DNA of 44,545 bases from DATHTK01 sp035463295 (GCA_035463295.1 DATHTK010000054.1:1-44545); one strand, 5' to 3'. Shown: positions 8,019 to 16,106, numbered from the stretch's first letter. Made by a program: numbers and translations. The notes: generated from the letters alone by a model not told the origin.

Positions 8019-9320
8019 CTAATCGCTCTCCGCCGAGGCGCTCTCCAGCGCCTCAAGGGTCGCCTCGTCCCGCACCTCGCCGTCGTGGGCGATGCACATG
8101 GACCCGATGATCTCGTCCTCGAAGTCGAGGTTGGGGTGCAGGTCGTGCTCGTCTTTGTCCTCGGAGCGGTCCTCGGTGATGTGGCCGATGAGGTTGTGCA
8201 TGTTGCGCGAGTAGAGCTGGCTGGCGTGTATGGGCATGGCGCTCGGCAGATTGAGGGGACCGATGATCTCGACCTGGTTGTGCATGATGGTCTCGCCGGG
8301 CTCGGTGAGCTCGCAGTTGCCCCCGCTCTCGGCGGCGAGGTCCACGATGACCGACCCGGGCTTCATGCTCTCGACCATCTCTCTGTCTACGAGTTGCGGG
8401 GCCGGCCTGCCGGGGACGAGCGCCGTGGTTATGACGATGTCCATCTCTTTGATGCGCTCGCGCAGGAGCTTCTGGTCCTCGTCGAGCTTCTCCTGGGACC
8501 AGCCCTCCTCTTCGCCGACATCCCCCTCCGGCTCCTCCTCGCCCTCGACGATGTACCGGTCCCGCGGCGGCTCGGCGAACGAGTGGAAGCCCAGAGAAGC
8601 CATTAGCCTGTGGAAGCCCTCGGGCTCGTACTCCTCCCAGCCGTCCTCCTGCTCGTCGCTCTCGTTCTCGTCCTCGGAGTCGATAAAGGAGGCGCCCAGA
8701 GACTGCGCCTGCTCCTTGGTCTCCGGGCGTATGTCGTAGGCGAAGACCTCCCCCCCGAGCCGATTCATGATGGCGATGGCCTGCAACCCCGCGACCGCTA
8801 CGCCGAAGACGAGGACGTTGGCCGCCTTCGTCGTCCCGGCGGCGGTCGAGAGCATCGGTACGTACTTACCCAGGGAGTCCGCGGCTATGAGGGCGCATTT
8901 GTAGCCGGCGATGGAGCCCATCGAGCTGAGCGCGTCCATACTCTGCGCGACGCTCGTGCGCGGGACGGCCTCGTTGGAGAAGACCGTCACCCCGGCGTCG
9001 GCGAGCTTCCTGACGAGCTCCGGCTCCCCGGGGCCGTTCAGGAAGCAGACGAGGATCTGACCTGCCCGCATCTGACCGATCTCTTCCTCCGTGGGGCTGG
9101 CGACCTTGACGATCAGGTCCGCTGCGCCATACACCTCACCGGCGTCCTCGACGACCGAGGCCCCGGCCTCCTCGTAGTTCTCGTCGAGGTTGTAGTCACG
9201 GCCCGCCCCACTCTCTACGACGACCTCGAAGCCTTCCTTGGCAAGCCTTCCGACGGTCTCCGGCACGAGCCCGACGCGGCGCTCCCCCTCGACCGTCTCT
9301 CTTGGCACCCCTACTTTCAC
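8019..9320 (-). CDS. pntA1: NAD(P) transhydrogenase subunit alpha part 1, with acidic insertion
   Basis: A 433-residue soluble NAD(H)-binding domain I. Recognisable motifs are GVPRETVEGERRVGLVPETV at the start, EAVPRTSVAQSMDALSSMGS, the Rossmann loop VFGVAVAGLQAIA and TTALVPGRPAPQLV. SVIVDLAAESGGNCELTEPG and PSAMPIHASQLYSRNMHNLI follow. Two oddities stand out. The GxGxxG loop reads G173-V-A-V-A-G178, so the middle Gly is Ala175. In addition, about 44 extra residues, very acidic (Asp/Glu-rich), sit between SLGASF (~212) and KEMDIVITTA (~300), where the family has a short loop. Length is ~50 above the usual ~380. It reads from a TATAAT placed so close that the GTG is probably leaderless. Confidence 0.93.
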   Translation of the reverse strand: MKVGVPRETVEGERRVGLVPETVGRLAKEGFEVVVESGAGRDYNLDENYEEAGASVVEDAGEVYGAADLIVKVASPTEEEIGQMRAGQILVCFLNGPGEPELVRKLADAGVTVFSNEAVPRTSVAQSMDALSSMGSIAGYKCALIAADSLGKYVPMLSTAAGTTKAANVLVFGVAVAGLQAIAIMNRLGGEVFAYDIRPETKEQAQSLGASFIDSEDENESDEQEDGWEEYEPEGFHRLMASLGFHSFAEPPRDRYIVEGEEEPEGDVGEEEGWSQEKLDEDQKLLRERIKEMDIVITTALVPGRPAPQLVDREMVESMKPGSVIVDLAAESGGNCELTEPGETIMHNQVEIIGPLNLPSAMPIHASQLYSRNMHNLIGHITEDRSEDKDEHDLHPNLDFEDEIIGSMCIAHDGEVRDEATLEALESASAESD

Positions 9321-9327
9321 GCGAGCG

Positions 9328-9333
9328 ATTATA
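9328..9333 (-). promoter_or_regulatory. -10 box (TATAAT) of pnt operon, probably leaderless
   Basis: On the minus strand a perfect TATAAT ends 7 nt before the GTG of pntA1. Transcription would then start at or next to the start codon, giving a leaderless message, which is common in actinobacteria. No Shine-Dalgarno precedes the GTG. The -35 is poor. Confidence 0.6.
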
Positions 9334-9498
9334 GCGACACAGCCCGCTCCGTGCTGCGGCGGGACAGATTCTGACCCGGTGACGCGATAAGATCGTTATC
9401 CATAAAGTCCCTTTTTGTAATCAAAATGTCACTTATGGGGTGTAATGTTTGTGTTGTAAGGTAAGAACGTGGTTGGAAAGAGGGGGGAGGACTCGGAG

Positions 9499-10089
9499 AT
9501 GAAGAAGTACCGGACGACATACGGGAAGAGGAGCGGCGTGAAGGTGCTCGTTACCCTCCTGAGCGCCGTGATGGTCCTGGCCGGTCTCGCCATCATCGGC
9601 TACAGTATTCTTATCGGCGACCCGCTCGCCACCTCGGCCCTTTTCGGCAGAGAGGCGCCCAAGGACTCGACGATGAGCCTCACCGTCCCGGCGATGCAGC
9701 GGGTCGACGAGGTGCCCGTCTACGACGGTCCCGCGAACGACAAGGCGGCGCTCCACGACGGAGCGCTCCACGTCAACAACACGGGCTTCCCGTGGGAGGC
9801 GGGATCCAACGTCTACATCGCTGGACACCGCATGGGCTTTCCGGCGACGAAGAGCTACCTGGTCTTCTGGGACCTCGACAAACTCGAGAACGGCGACGAG
9901 GTCATCCTGACCGACGCGAACGGGACGAAGTATACCTACCGCGTCTTCGATAAGTTCGTCGTCGGTCCCTCCGATGTACAAGTGATGCAGCCGGTCGCGG
10001 GCAGGAGCGTCGTCAGCCTGCAGACCTGCACCCTGCCGGACTACTCGGAACGCCTGATCGTTCAGGCCGAGCTCGCAAGCGTGAGCTAG
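9499..10089 (+). CDS. Class E sortase
   Basis: A 196-residue membrane-anchored transpeptidase. One N-terminal membrane helix (VLVTLLSAVMVLAGLAIIGY, ~16-35) is followed by an extracellular sortase barrel with catalytic His110 (VYIAGHRMGFP), Cys177 (VVSLQTCTLPDY) and Arg185 (SERLIVQAE). Class E sortases replace class A as housekeeping enzymes in GC-rich actinobacteria and prefer LAxTG signals. The ATG at 9499 follows GGGGGGAGG. The earlier in-frame GTG (9469) lacks a site. The 3' end overlaps the ferredoxin-like gene tail-to-tail by 4 nt. The upstream stretch 9380-9460 is AT-rich and probably holds its promoter. No sorting-signal protein is visible in the window. Confidence 0.92.
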   Translation: MKKYRTTYGKRSGVKVLVTLLSAVMVLAGLAIIGYSILIGDPLATSALFGREAPKDSTMSLTVPAMQRVDEVPVYDGPANDKAALHDGALHVNNTGFPWEAGSNVYIAGHRMGFPATKSYLVFWDLDKLENGDEVILTDANGTKYTYRVFDKFVVGPSDVQVMQPVAGRSVVSLQTCTLPDYSERLIVQAELASVS

Positions 10090-10430
10090 TAGTCCCGCCG
10101 TGCGGACCCGCCCTCCTCCCGGCTCCGCCGAGATCCCTGGCCCTTCGCCTTTCTTCGTGGACGGAACCCGGCGGCGAGCTCCCCGACGGGCTCGCCGTTT
10201 TTCAGGTGCCGCTGGACGATCTCCGGAGCGACCTCCTCCACGAGACCCAGATACCAGGTGCCTCCCGGGTAGACGACGACGTTGGGACCGTGCTTGCAGA
10301 GACCGAGACAGCCCACCGAGTCTATCCGGACGTCCCCCGCCATGCCCTCGGCGCGTAGCCCGTTCTTTAGAGCCCTGCGGACGTTCTTGGCTCCGCGCTT
10401 CTTGCAGTCCCCGCCCCCGCAGACGAGCAC
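10086..10430 (-). CDS. (2Fe-2S) ferredoxin-like, thioredoxin-fold protein
   Basis: A protein of ~114 residues or more with the thioredoxin-like 2Fe-2S fold. The four cluster cysteines lie in LVCGGGDCKKRG and SVGCLGLCKHGPNVVVYPGG, followed by TWYLGLVEEVAPEIVQRHLK and a basic tail. It is probably a small electron carrier, as in NuoE-like and sucrase/ferredoxin-like proteins. The first cysteine sits only three residues from the GTG at 10430, which is too short for a complete fold. The frame stays open and protein-like upstream (SKNKSKKAKKERANGALAKP) up to an ATC codon at 10521-10523 but contains no ATG, GTG or TTG there. The true start may therefore be a rare codon or altered sequence. Confidence 0.8.
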   Translation of the reverse strand: MLVCGGGDCKKRGAKNVRRALKNGLRAEGMAGDVRIDSVGCLGLCKHGPNVVVYPGGTWYLGLVEEVAPEIVQRHLKNGEPVGELAAGFRPRRKAKGQGSRRSREEGGSARRDY

Positions 10431-10823
10431 GTGCGCGTCGTGCTCCCGTACCCTCGCCCCCGGCTTCGCGAGAGCACCGTTCGCTCGCTCCTTCTTCGCC
10501 TTTTTCGACTTGTTCTTGGAGATCTCTGCTCCGTCCCGGCCGGATGCTCCTGCTCACTTATTGGGAGTGATTCTCGATTAGCCTGCAATATACCACCTCG
10601 TGGGACTGGGCTGTATCATGAGGTAGTGTGAGCGTTCACGGCTCTTAGAAGCTGTGGGAAGCTGGGTCGCCGTTCGCTCGGAGACGTGGGGGCGAGTGGG
10701 ATCCGGGTGCTCGTCGGCGAGGCGGCTTCGGGTTGTCGTGACCCTCTTCCGGCGTCTCGGGAAGAGATAATCGTGGTACGCGGGGGTGTTGGGGGGTACG
10801 CCGCTCGCGGAGAGGAAGGCGAT
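10431..10823. other. 393-bp divergent gap upstream of ppk1
   Basis: Between the ferredoxin-like gene and ppk1. It holds the open upstream extension of the ferredoxin frame (to ~10523), a -10-like TATATT on the minus strand at 10587-10592, and a GATAAT on the plus strand at 10766-10771 that could serve ppk1, though its -35 is weak. A dyad GTGA-N4-TCAC lies at about 10627-10638. No further gene is evident. Confidence 0.45.
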
Positions 10824-12902
10824 ATGACGGATGTGACGCGCAGCAGGCCGAGCCTCTCGGACCCGTCGCTGTACATAAACCGGGAGCTCAGTTGGCTCGC
10901 GTTCAACGACCGGGTTCTGGCGCAGGCGCTGGATGAGCGTCATCCCCTTCTCGAGAGGGTCCGGTTCGTCTCCATCTCGGAGACGAACCTGGATGAGTTC
11001 TTCATGATTCGGGTCGCCGGCCTGCAGCAGCAGGTCGCCTCCGAGCTACCGAACCCGGTCCCCGACGGGATGACCCCGGAGGAGCAACTCGCCTGCATCC
11101 ACGAGCACACGGAGGGGTTTCTGGGCGAGCAGCGCCGCGCGCTGCGCGAGGAGCTCTTTCCGGCGCTGGAGGAGAAGGGTGTGAAGATCGTTCCCCACGC
11201 CAAGCTCAAGGCCGCTGAGAAGCGCGAGTTGCGCGAGAGGTTCGCCAGGGAGGTCTTGCCAATCCTGACCCCGCTCGCTATAGACCCGGCCCATCCGTTC
11301 CCCCACATCTCCAACCTCTCGCTGAACCTGCTGGTCGTCATCGCGGACGAGGGTCGCCAGGTCATGGCCCGGGTCAAGGTACCGACCACCATAGACCGCT
11401 TTATCCGCCTGCCGGAGGGAGAGAGCGAGGACGGTCGGCGCCCGGAGGTCCGACTCGTGCGGGTCGAGGAGGTCATAGCGGCCAATTTGGACGAGCTCTT
11501 CCCGGGCAAGGAGGTGACGGCGAGCTACGTCTTCCAGGTAACGCGCAACGCGGACTTCGTGATCGAGGAGGACGAGGCCTCCGACCTCTTGCAGGCGATA
11601 GAGGACGAGCTGGAGGGGCGCTGGTTCGGGCAGAGCGTCAGGCTCGTGGTCGGAGATGCGATGCCCGAGGTTCTGCGCGAGTGGCTCGCGCAGAACCTCG
11701 GGATAGAGCCCGACGCCGTCTACGCCGTGACCGAGCCGGTGGGGCTCGCCGACCTCGAGGAGTTGACGCACGTCGAGAGGCCAGATCTCCTGTATCCGCC
11801 TTTCACGCCCCGGACGCCGTCGGAGATCCGGGGGGCGCGTTCGATCACGCAGGCGATCCGTCAGGGCGACATCCTTCTCTATCATCCCTACGACTCCTTC
11901 GCCCCGGTCGTGGAGTTCGTCCGGGCCGCCGCCAACGACCCGAACGTTCTCGCCATAAAGCAGACCCTCTACCGGGTCGGCTCCAACTCCCCGATCGTCG
12001 AGGCGCTCTCCGAGGCGCGCGACGAGCAGACGCAGGTCGCCGTCCTCGTGGAGCTCAAGGCGCGTTTCGACGAGGAGCCGAACATCACCTGGGCTCGGCA
12101 GTTGGAGGCCCGCGGCGTCCACGTCGCCTACGGCATCGTCGGTCTCAAGACCCACGCCAAGATCTGCCTCGTCGTCCGTCGCGAGGGGTCGGGACTCAGA
12201 CGCTACGTCCACCTCGGCACGGGCAACTACAACCCATCGACCGCCCGCATCTACACGGACTTCTCGTACTTCACCGACGACCCGAGGATAGCCGAGGACG
12301 GCTCGGACCTCTTCAACTATCTGACGGGCTACTCCGAGCAGGAGGAGTACCACGAGCTGCTCGTGGCTCCCCTGAGCCTGCGCGAGGGGATCCTGCGCCT
12401 CATCGAAGAGCAGGTCGAGAAGGCGCGCAGCGGGGGGAGCGCCCGGATCACGTGCAAGATGAACTCTCTGACCGACCCCCGGATCATCGAGGCTCTCTAT
12501 GGGGCCTCGCAGGCCGGGGTGAAGATAGAGCTGATCGTCCGGGGGATCTGCTGCCTGCGGCCGGGGATAGAGGGAATCAGCGAGAACATCCGGGTGGTCT
12601 CGCTCGTGGGACGCTTTCTGGAGCACGCCCGCGTCTTAGCCTTCGGAGCGGGGGAGGAAGAGAAGATCTACCTGGGATCTGCCGACCTGATGCAGCGGAA
12701 CCTCGACCGCAGGGTCGAGCAGCTCTATCCCCTGAGGGAGTCACATCACCGCGCGAAGGTCAGACGGCTCCTCGAGCTCCAGCTCGCCGACACCGCCAAC
12801 GCCTGGGAGCTCGGAGCAGAGGGCTCCTTCGAGCGGCTGCGACCCCGGGAGGGCGAGGAGCCGGTAGACAGCCAGGTGACCATGCTCGAGGAGGGATTCT
12901 AG
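10824..12902 (+). CDS. ppk1: Polyphosphate kinase 1
   Basis: A 692-residue kinase that makes inorganic polyphosphate from ATP, reversibly. The four-domain order is visible: N domain (SLYINRELSWLAFNDRVLAQ), head domain (ETNLDEFFMIRVAGL), then two phospholipase-D-like catalytic domains. The autophosphorylated His is His444 in KTHAKICLVV, followed by HLGTGNYNPSTARIYTDF. The second conserved His is His601 in FLEHARVLAFG. Length matches the family (~690). ATG at 10824 is chosen because GAGAGGAAGG lies just before it and homologues begin near SLYINRELSW. The frame extends 46 codons further upstream without similarity. Followed by two hairpins. Confidence 0.96.
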   Translation: MTDVTRSRPSLSDPSLYINRELSWLAFNDRVLAQALDERHPLLERVRFVSISETNLDEFFMIRVAGLQQQVASELPNPVPDGMTPEEQLACIHEHTEGFLGEQRRALREELFPALEEKGVKIVPHAKLKAAEKRELRERFAREVLPILTPLAIDPAHPFPHISNLSLNLLVVIADEGRQVMARVKVPTTIDRFIRLPEGESEDGRRPEVRLVRVEEVIAANLDELFPGKEVTASYVFQVTRNADFVIEEDEASDLLQAIEDELEGRWFGQSVRLVVGDAMPEVLREWLAQNLGIEPDAVYAVTEPVGLADLEELTHVERPDLLYPPFTPRTPSEIRGARSITQAIRQGDILLYHPYDSFAPVVEFVRAAANDPNVLAIKQTLYRVGSNSPIVEALSEARDEQTQVAVLVELKARFDEEPNITWARQLEARGVHVAYGIVGLKTHAKICLVVRREGSGLRRYVHLGTGNYNPSTARIYTDFSYFTDDPRIAEDGSDLFNYLTGYSEQEEYHELLVAPLSLREGILRLIEEQVEKARSGGSARITCKMNSLTDPRIIEALYGASQAGVKIELIVRGICCLRPGIEGISENIRVVSLVGRFLEHARVLAFGAGEEEKIYLGSADLMQRNLDRRVEQLYPLRESHHRAKVRRLLELQLADTANAWELGAEGSFERLRPREGEEPVDSQVTMLEEGF

Positions 12903-12904
12903 AG

Positions 12905-12964
12905 AGCGTCTCAGGCGCGCCCCCGCGAAGCCCGCCGAGACGCTGTACTCCGGCGAAGCCGGAG
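12905..12964. terminator. Tandem hairpins between convergent ppk1 and MgtC gene
   Basis: Hairpin one: AGCGTCTC (12905-12912) with GAGACGCT (12937-12944), strengthened inside by GGCG/CGCC. Hairpin two: CTCCGGC-GAA-GCCGGAG (12948-12964), a perfect 7-bp stem with a 3-nt loop. They fill the 64-bp gap between two converging genes and probably end transcripts from both sides. No uridine run is present. Confidence 0.65.
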
Positions 12965-12966
12965 CG

Positions 12967-13686
12967 CTAATCGACCTCGTGCAGTCCGCTGACGTTCACC
13001 CGCCGGACGTCGGGAAGGGCGGTTATCTCTCGCAGGGCGTCCTGCGCGTTCTGGCGCGGCGGGACGCGCAGCTGGATGGTGTAGTGGGCGCTGCCCTCCT
13101 CGAGCTCCGCGTCCAGGCCCCGGACCTCCATGCCGTGACCTTCGAGCGTCTCCACCACCCCGGATATATCGCCCCCTGTCCCCGAGAACGTGACGTTGAG
13201 GACGGCGAAGCTCGTCTGGAACCTCTGGATAATGCGCGCGCGGAACTCGCGCAGCAGATACAGCGACAGGACGACCACGACGGTCGTCGCCGCCGCGCCG
13301 AAGTAGTAACCCGCGCCGACGGCCATACCGATCGCCGCCGTGGCCCAGAGGCTCGCCGCCGTTGTGAGGCCTCGAATGTCGAATCCCTGGCGGATTATCG
13401 CGCCGGCCCCGAGAAAGCCGATCCCCGTGACTATCTGGGCGGCGATCCTGGTCGGATCGTACCGTATACCCCGCGCCTCGCCCTCCAGGGCCGCCTCCGT
13501 GAAGGGCGCGAACCCGTAGGCCGAAACCAGCGTGAAGAGCGCGGCCCCGAGACCCAGCAGTATGTGCGTCCTGAAACCCGCCGACTGGTCTCGCGTCTCG
13601 CGCTCGAAGCCGATCAGCCCGCACAACCCTACCGTGACCAGCAACCGGACCACGACCTCGAACTCGGAGATAGTCAGGTCGGGCAC
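12967..13686 (-). CDS. MgtC/SapB-family membrane protein
   Basis: A 239-residue inner-membrane protein. The N-terminal ~140 residues hold the MgtC/SapB helices with family motifs VGLCGLIGFERE, LLGLGAALFTLVSAYG, TGIGFLGAGAIIRQG and RGLTTAASLWATAAIGMAVG. The C-terminal ~80 residues form an ACT-like soluble domain (VLNVTFSGTGGDISGVVETL onward). MgtC proteins are linked to growth at low magnesium and to control of ATP synthase or phosphate handling. The GTG at 13686 has GGAGG at 7 nt. A longer frame runs to 14043 but has no similarity and would cross the next promoter. Its place within polyphosphate genes fits Mg2+/phosphate balance, an inference only. Confidence 0.9.
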   Translation of the reverse strand: MPDLTISEFEVVVRLLVTVGLCGLIGFERETRDQSAGFRTHILLGLGAALFTLVSAYGFAPFTEAALEGEARGIRYDPTRIAAQIVTGIGFLGAGAIIRQGFDIRGLTTAASLWATAAIGMAVGAGYYFGAAATTVVVVLSLYLLREFRARIIQRFQTSFAVLNVTFSGTGGDISGVVETLEGHGMEVRGLDAELEEGSAHYTIQLRVPPRQNAQDALREITALPDVRRVNVSGLHEVD

Positions 13687-13728
13687 CCACCCACCTCCGC
13701 CGTCTCTCGACGCTCCTTCATGGATGGC

Positions 13729-13734
13729 ATTATA
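13729..13734 (-). promoter_or_regulatory. -10 box (TATAAT) of MgtC-family gene
   Basis: Perfect TATAAT on the minus strand, 42 nt before the GTG at 13686. It supports that start over the longer upstream frame. The -35 is not clear. Confidence 0.5.
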
Positions 13735-13825
13735 GAGCCGTAGACGATACCGAAATACGCCCGACGCCAATCCCGGATCTATAGTGGAACTCCTCGCGCG
13801 CCGGGGGCCGCGCACCTGCGCCCGA

Positions 13826-13854
13826 TTGATCGCCGGCAGCGCGGATGGTATGAT
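13826..13854 (+). promoter_or_regulatory. Sigma-70 type promoter of CYTH-CHAD gene
   Basis: TTGATC (13826-13831), a 17-nt spacer, and TATGAT (13849-13854): good -35 and -10 boxes at ideal spacing. The transcript would start near 13861, before the GGAGGT site at 13880-13885. This rules out the in-frame ATG codons upstream and fixes the start at 13898. Confidence 0.7.
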
Positions 13855-13897
13855 TCTCGCCTTCTTCGAACTCCCTATCGGAGGTAACGCCGAGCCC

Positions 13898-15595
13898 ATG
13901 CAGGAGCAACCGCTGGACCACCTGGAGGTCGAGTGGCAGTTCGACGCGGACGACTTCGGTGCCGTAGAGCGCTGGCTCCGCGGGAATCGCTCGGTCGCCG
14001 GGATTTCCGCCTCACCAGCTTCTACTAGAGAGTTGAGGGACACTTACTACGATACCGAGGACTGGCGCTTCTACCGGGCGGGTTACGTCCTGCGCGTGCG
14101 CCGGGACGGCAAGAAAGTCGAGGCGACGATGAAGGCCCTGGTTCCGGCCGAGGACGGTGTCCGGCGGCGGCGCGAGATCTCCGAGCCCCTGAGGAGCGGC
14201 GGTATGAAGACCCTTCGGAGGGCGCGCGGACCGGTCGGGGAGCGCCTGCGGAGGCTCGTTGGCGGCGAGGAGCTTCGCCCGCTCTTCGAGATCCGGACCC
14301 GGCGTCGCATCTTCGAGCTTCGACCCGAGCAAGAGATAACCGGCGCTGACGGCTCCTCCGGCGAGGTAGTGGTGGACCCCACCGGGGATATACGCCGCAA
14401 GCAGGACGACACTCCCGCCGAGGAGGTCGTCGTCGACGCCCTCGGAGGTATCCACCCCCGCGAGTCGGGGCCGCCCGCCGGCGAGGTCGCCCTCGACGAG
14501 TCGGAGATCTCCGCGGACGGGAAGACGGGCCACCTGAGCCGCGTCGAGGTCGAGGTCGGCGCCGGTGAGGGGAGAGGTGGAGTCGGGGTGTTCGTGGACG
14601 GCCTGCGGGAAGCTCTGGGGCTCCGACCGACCGAGAGTTCCAAGTTCGGGACGGGCCTGGACGTCGCCGCGTTGAGCCCGGCGACCATGCCAGACCTCGG
14701 CCCGACGGAGGTGGAGGCATCGATGTCGGCCGGCCAGGTGGCCTTCGCCATCCTGCGGCGGCACTTCGCGGCTATGCTAGCCCACGAGCCCGGTGTCCGC
14801 CTCGGCGAGGACCCCGAGGACCTGCACGACATGCGCGTCGCCACCCGACGCCTGCGAGCGACGCTGAAGCTCTACGCGGACTTCCTGCCCAAGCGGGCCG
14901 CACGCTTCGAGAGAGACCTCAAGTGGATCTCGGGCCCCATGGGCAAGGTGCGCGACCTGGACGTGCACCTCGAACACCTCGCCGAAGAGGCGGTGCAGTG
15001 GGACGGGGAGGCCCCCAGTGAGGTCTCCGCCGCCCTCGAGAAGCGGCGGGAGGAGGCTCGGCAGCACATGGTGGAGGCTCTCGACTCCCCGCGCTACGAG
15101 CGCCTCATCTCCGGCTTTATGGGTATGCTGAGGAGCGGACGCAGTCCGGCGCCGACTCCATCCCTCCTCGAGGCCGCCCCGGAGCTCATCGGACGGCGCT
15201 ACAAGAAGGTCCGGAAGCGTCTGGAGGGGTTGACCGCCGAGTCTCCCCCTGAGGAGTACCATGACCTGCGCAAGAAAGGCAAGCGTCTGCGCTACGCCAT
15301 CGAGCCCTTGCAGGGGATCTACGGCAAAAGGGCGGAGAAGATGGTCGGTTCGCTCAAGCAGGCGCAGGACGATCTAGGCGGGATGCAGGACCTGATCGTC
15401 TTCTCCAATCTGATGAAAGAGCTGGCCGTCGCCGGAGACCTGCCCCCACAGACGGTCTTCCAGATGGGTGTGATGTCCGAGCGTTACGCCCGAGATGCCT
15501 CGGAGAGGCGCAAGAGCCTCCCGGGGTCGCTGCGGGATCTCCACAAGAGAGGCAAGCGTTTGGGCAGGGCCATGAAGAGTCAGGCCGGGGGATAG
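13898..15595 (+). CDS. CYTH and CHAD domain protein
   Basis: A 565-residue two-domain protein. The N-terminal CYTH (triphosphate tunnel) domain covers roughly residues 1-270 (LEVEWQFDADDF, RDTYYDTEDWRFYRAGYVLR, LRVRRDGKKVEATMKAL). The C-terminal CHAD helical domain covers ~285-560 (LHDMRVATRRLRATLKLYAD, KVRDLDVHLEHL, HDLRKKGKRLRYAIEPLQGI). CHAD domains bind polyphosphate through conserved His and basic residues, and CYTH domains hydrolyse triphosphate or polyphosphate. The CYTH signature ExExK reads EVEWQ, so the Lys is lost. The CYTH part also carries three 20-residue repeats. Start chosen from the promoter and GGAGGT. ppk1 is close by, and sixA follows after 4 nt. Confidence 0.93.
   Translation: MQEQPLDHLEVEWQFDADDFGAVERWLRGNRSVAGISASPASTRELRDTYYDTEDWRFYRAGYVLRVRRDGKKVEATMKALVPAEDGVRRRREISEPLRSGGMKTLRRARGPVGERLRRLVGGEELRPLFEIRTRRRIFELRPEQEITGADGSSGEVVVDPTGDIRRKQDDTPAEEVVVDALGGIHPRESGPPAGEVALDESEISADGKTGHLSRVEVEVGAGEGRGGVGVFVDGLREALGLRPTESSKFGTGLDVAALSPATMPDLGPTEVEASMSAGQVAFAILRRHFAAMLAHEPGVRLGEDPEDLHDMRVATRRLRATLKLYADFLPKRAARFERDLKWISGPMGKVRDLDVHLEHLAEEAVQWDGEAPSEVSAALEKRREEARQHMVEALDSPRYERLISGFMGMLRSGRSPAPTPSLLEAAPELIGRRYKKVRKRLEGLTAESPPEEYHDLRKKGKRLRYAIEPLQGIYGKRAEKMVGSLKQAQDDLGGMQDLIVFSNLMKELAVAGDLPPQTVFQMGVMSERYARDASERRKSLPGSLRDLHKRGKRLGRAMKSQAGG
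14363..14542 (+). repeat. Three 60-nt in-frame repeat units inside CYTH domain
   Basis: Three units of exactly 60 nt (14363, 14423, 14483) encode EVVVDPTGDI..., EVVVDALGGI... and EVALDESEIS.... Each begins GAG-GT. The last looks like the genuine CYTH beta-strand. The first two look like diverged copies that lengthen the domain by about 40 residues. Confidence 0.65.
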
Positions 15596-15599
15596 GCAG

Positions 15600-16106
15600 G
15601 TGGATCTCTACATCGTCCGGCACGCCGCGGCCCACGGGCGCGACCCCGACCGCTGGCCGGACGACAGCGAACGCCCGCTGACGCCCGAGGGCGAGGAAGC
15701 CTTCCGGAGCGCCGCGCGCGGCCTCGCCCGGATAGCGTCTCCGGCGGACGCGCTCCTGAGCAGCCCGTACCGGCGGGCCTGGAGGACGGCGGAGATCCTC
15801 TCCGAGCTCGACGGCTGGGCCTCGCCCGAAGCCACGCCGGTCCTGGAGCCCACGCTCTCGCCGGAGAAGGCCGCCGTCGAACTCGCGGCCTACGGGGAGG
15901 CAGAAGCCGTCGCCGTGGTAGGACACCGCCCGGGCCTGCACGAGCTCGCCGCGTACCTGCTCACCGGCAGTGCCGGTGGCGCGGAGGTCAACATAAAGAA
16001 GGGCGGCGCCCTCTGCGTGCGCTTTTCCGGCGCCGTCGAGCCGGGCGCCGGGCAACTGCGCTGGCTCCTCACCCCGGCGATGCTAAGCTCCTTAGCTGTC
16101 AGCTAG
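15600..16106 (+). CDS. sixA: Phosphohistidine phosphatase SixA
   Basis: A 168-residue histidine-phosphatase-superfamily protein. The catalytic His is in LYIVRHAAAHG (His8). Supporting motifs are LLSSPYRRAWRTAEIL and VAVVGHRPGLHEL with the second active-site His. It is close to SixA, which removes phosphate from phosphohistidine. The GTG start lies 4 nt after the CYTH-CHAD stop, so the two are probably co-transcribed. Placement in a polyphosphate cluster suggests, without proof, action on phosphohistidine or a polyphosphate-related target. Length is normal. Confidence 0.9.
   Translation: MDLYIVRHAAAHGRDPDRWPDDSERPLTPEGEEAFRSAARGLARIASPADALLSSPYRRAWRTAEILSELDGWASPEATPVLEPTLSPEKAAVELAAYGEAEAVAVVGHRPGLHELAAYLLTGSAGGAEVNIKKGGALCVRFSGAVEPGAGQLRWLLTPAMLSSLAVS

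Noticed and set aside
10627..10638. GTGA-N4-TCAC dyad as a CRP-type operator
   Set aside because: CRP-like sites need a 6-nt spacer between GTGA and TCAC. Here it is 4, and the flanks do not match, so chance is likely.
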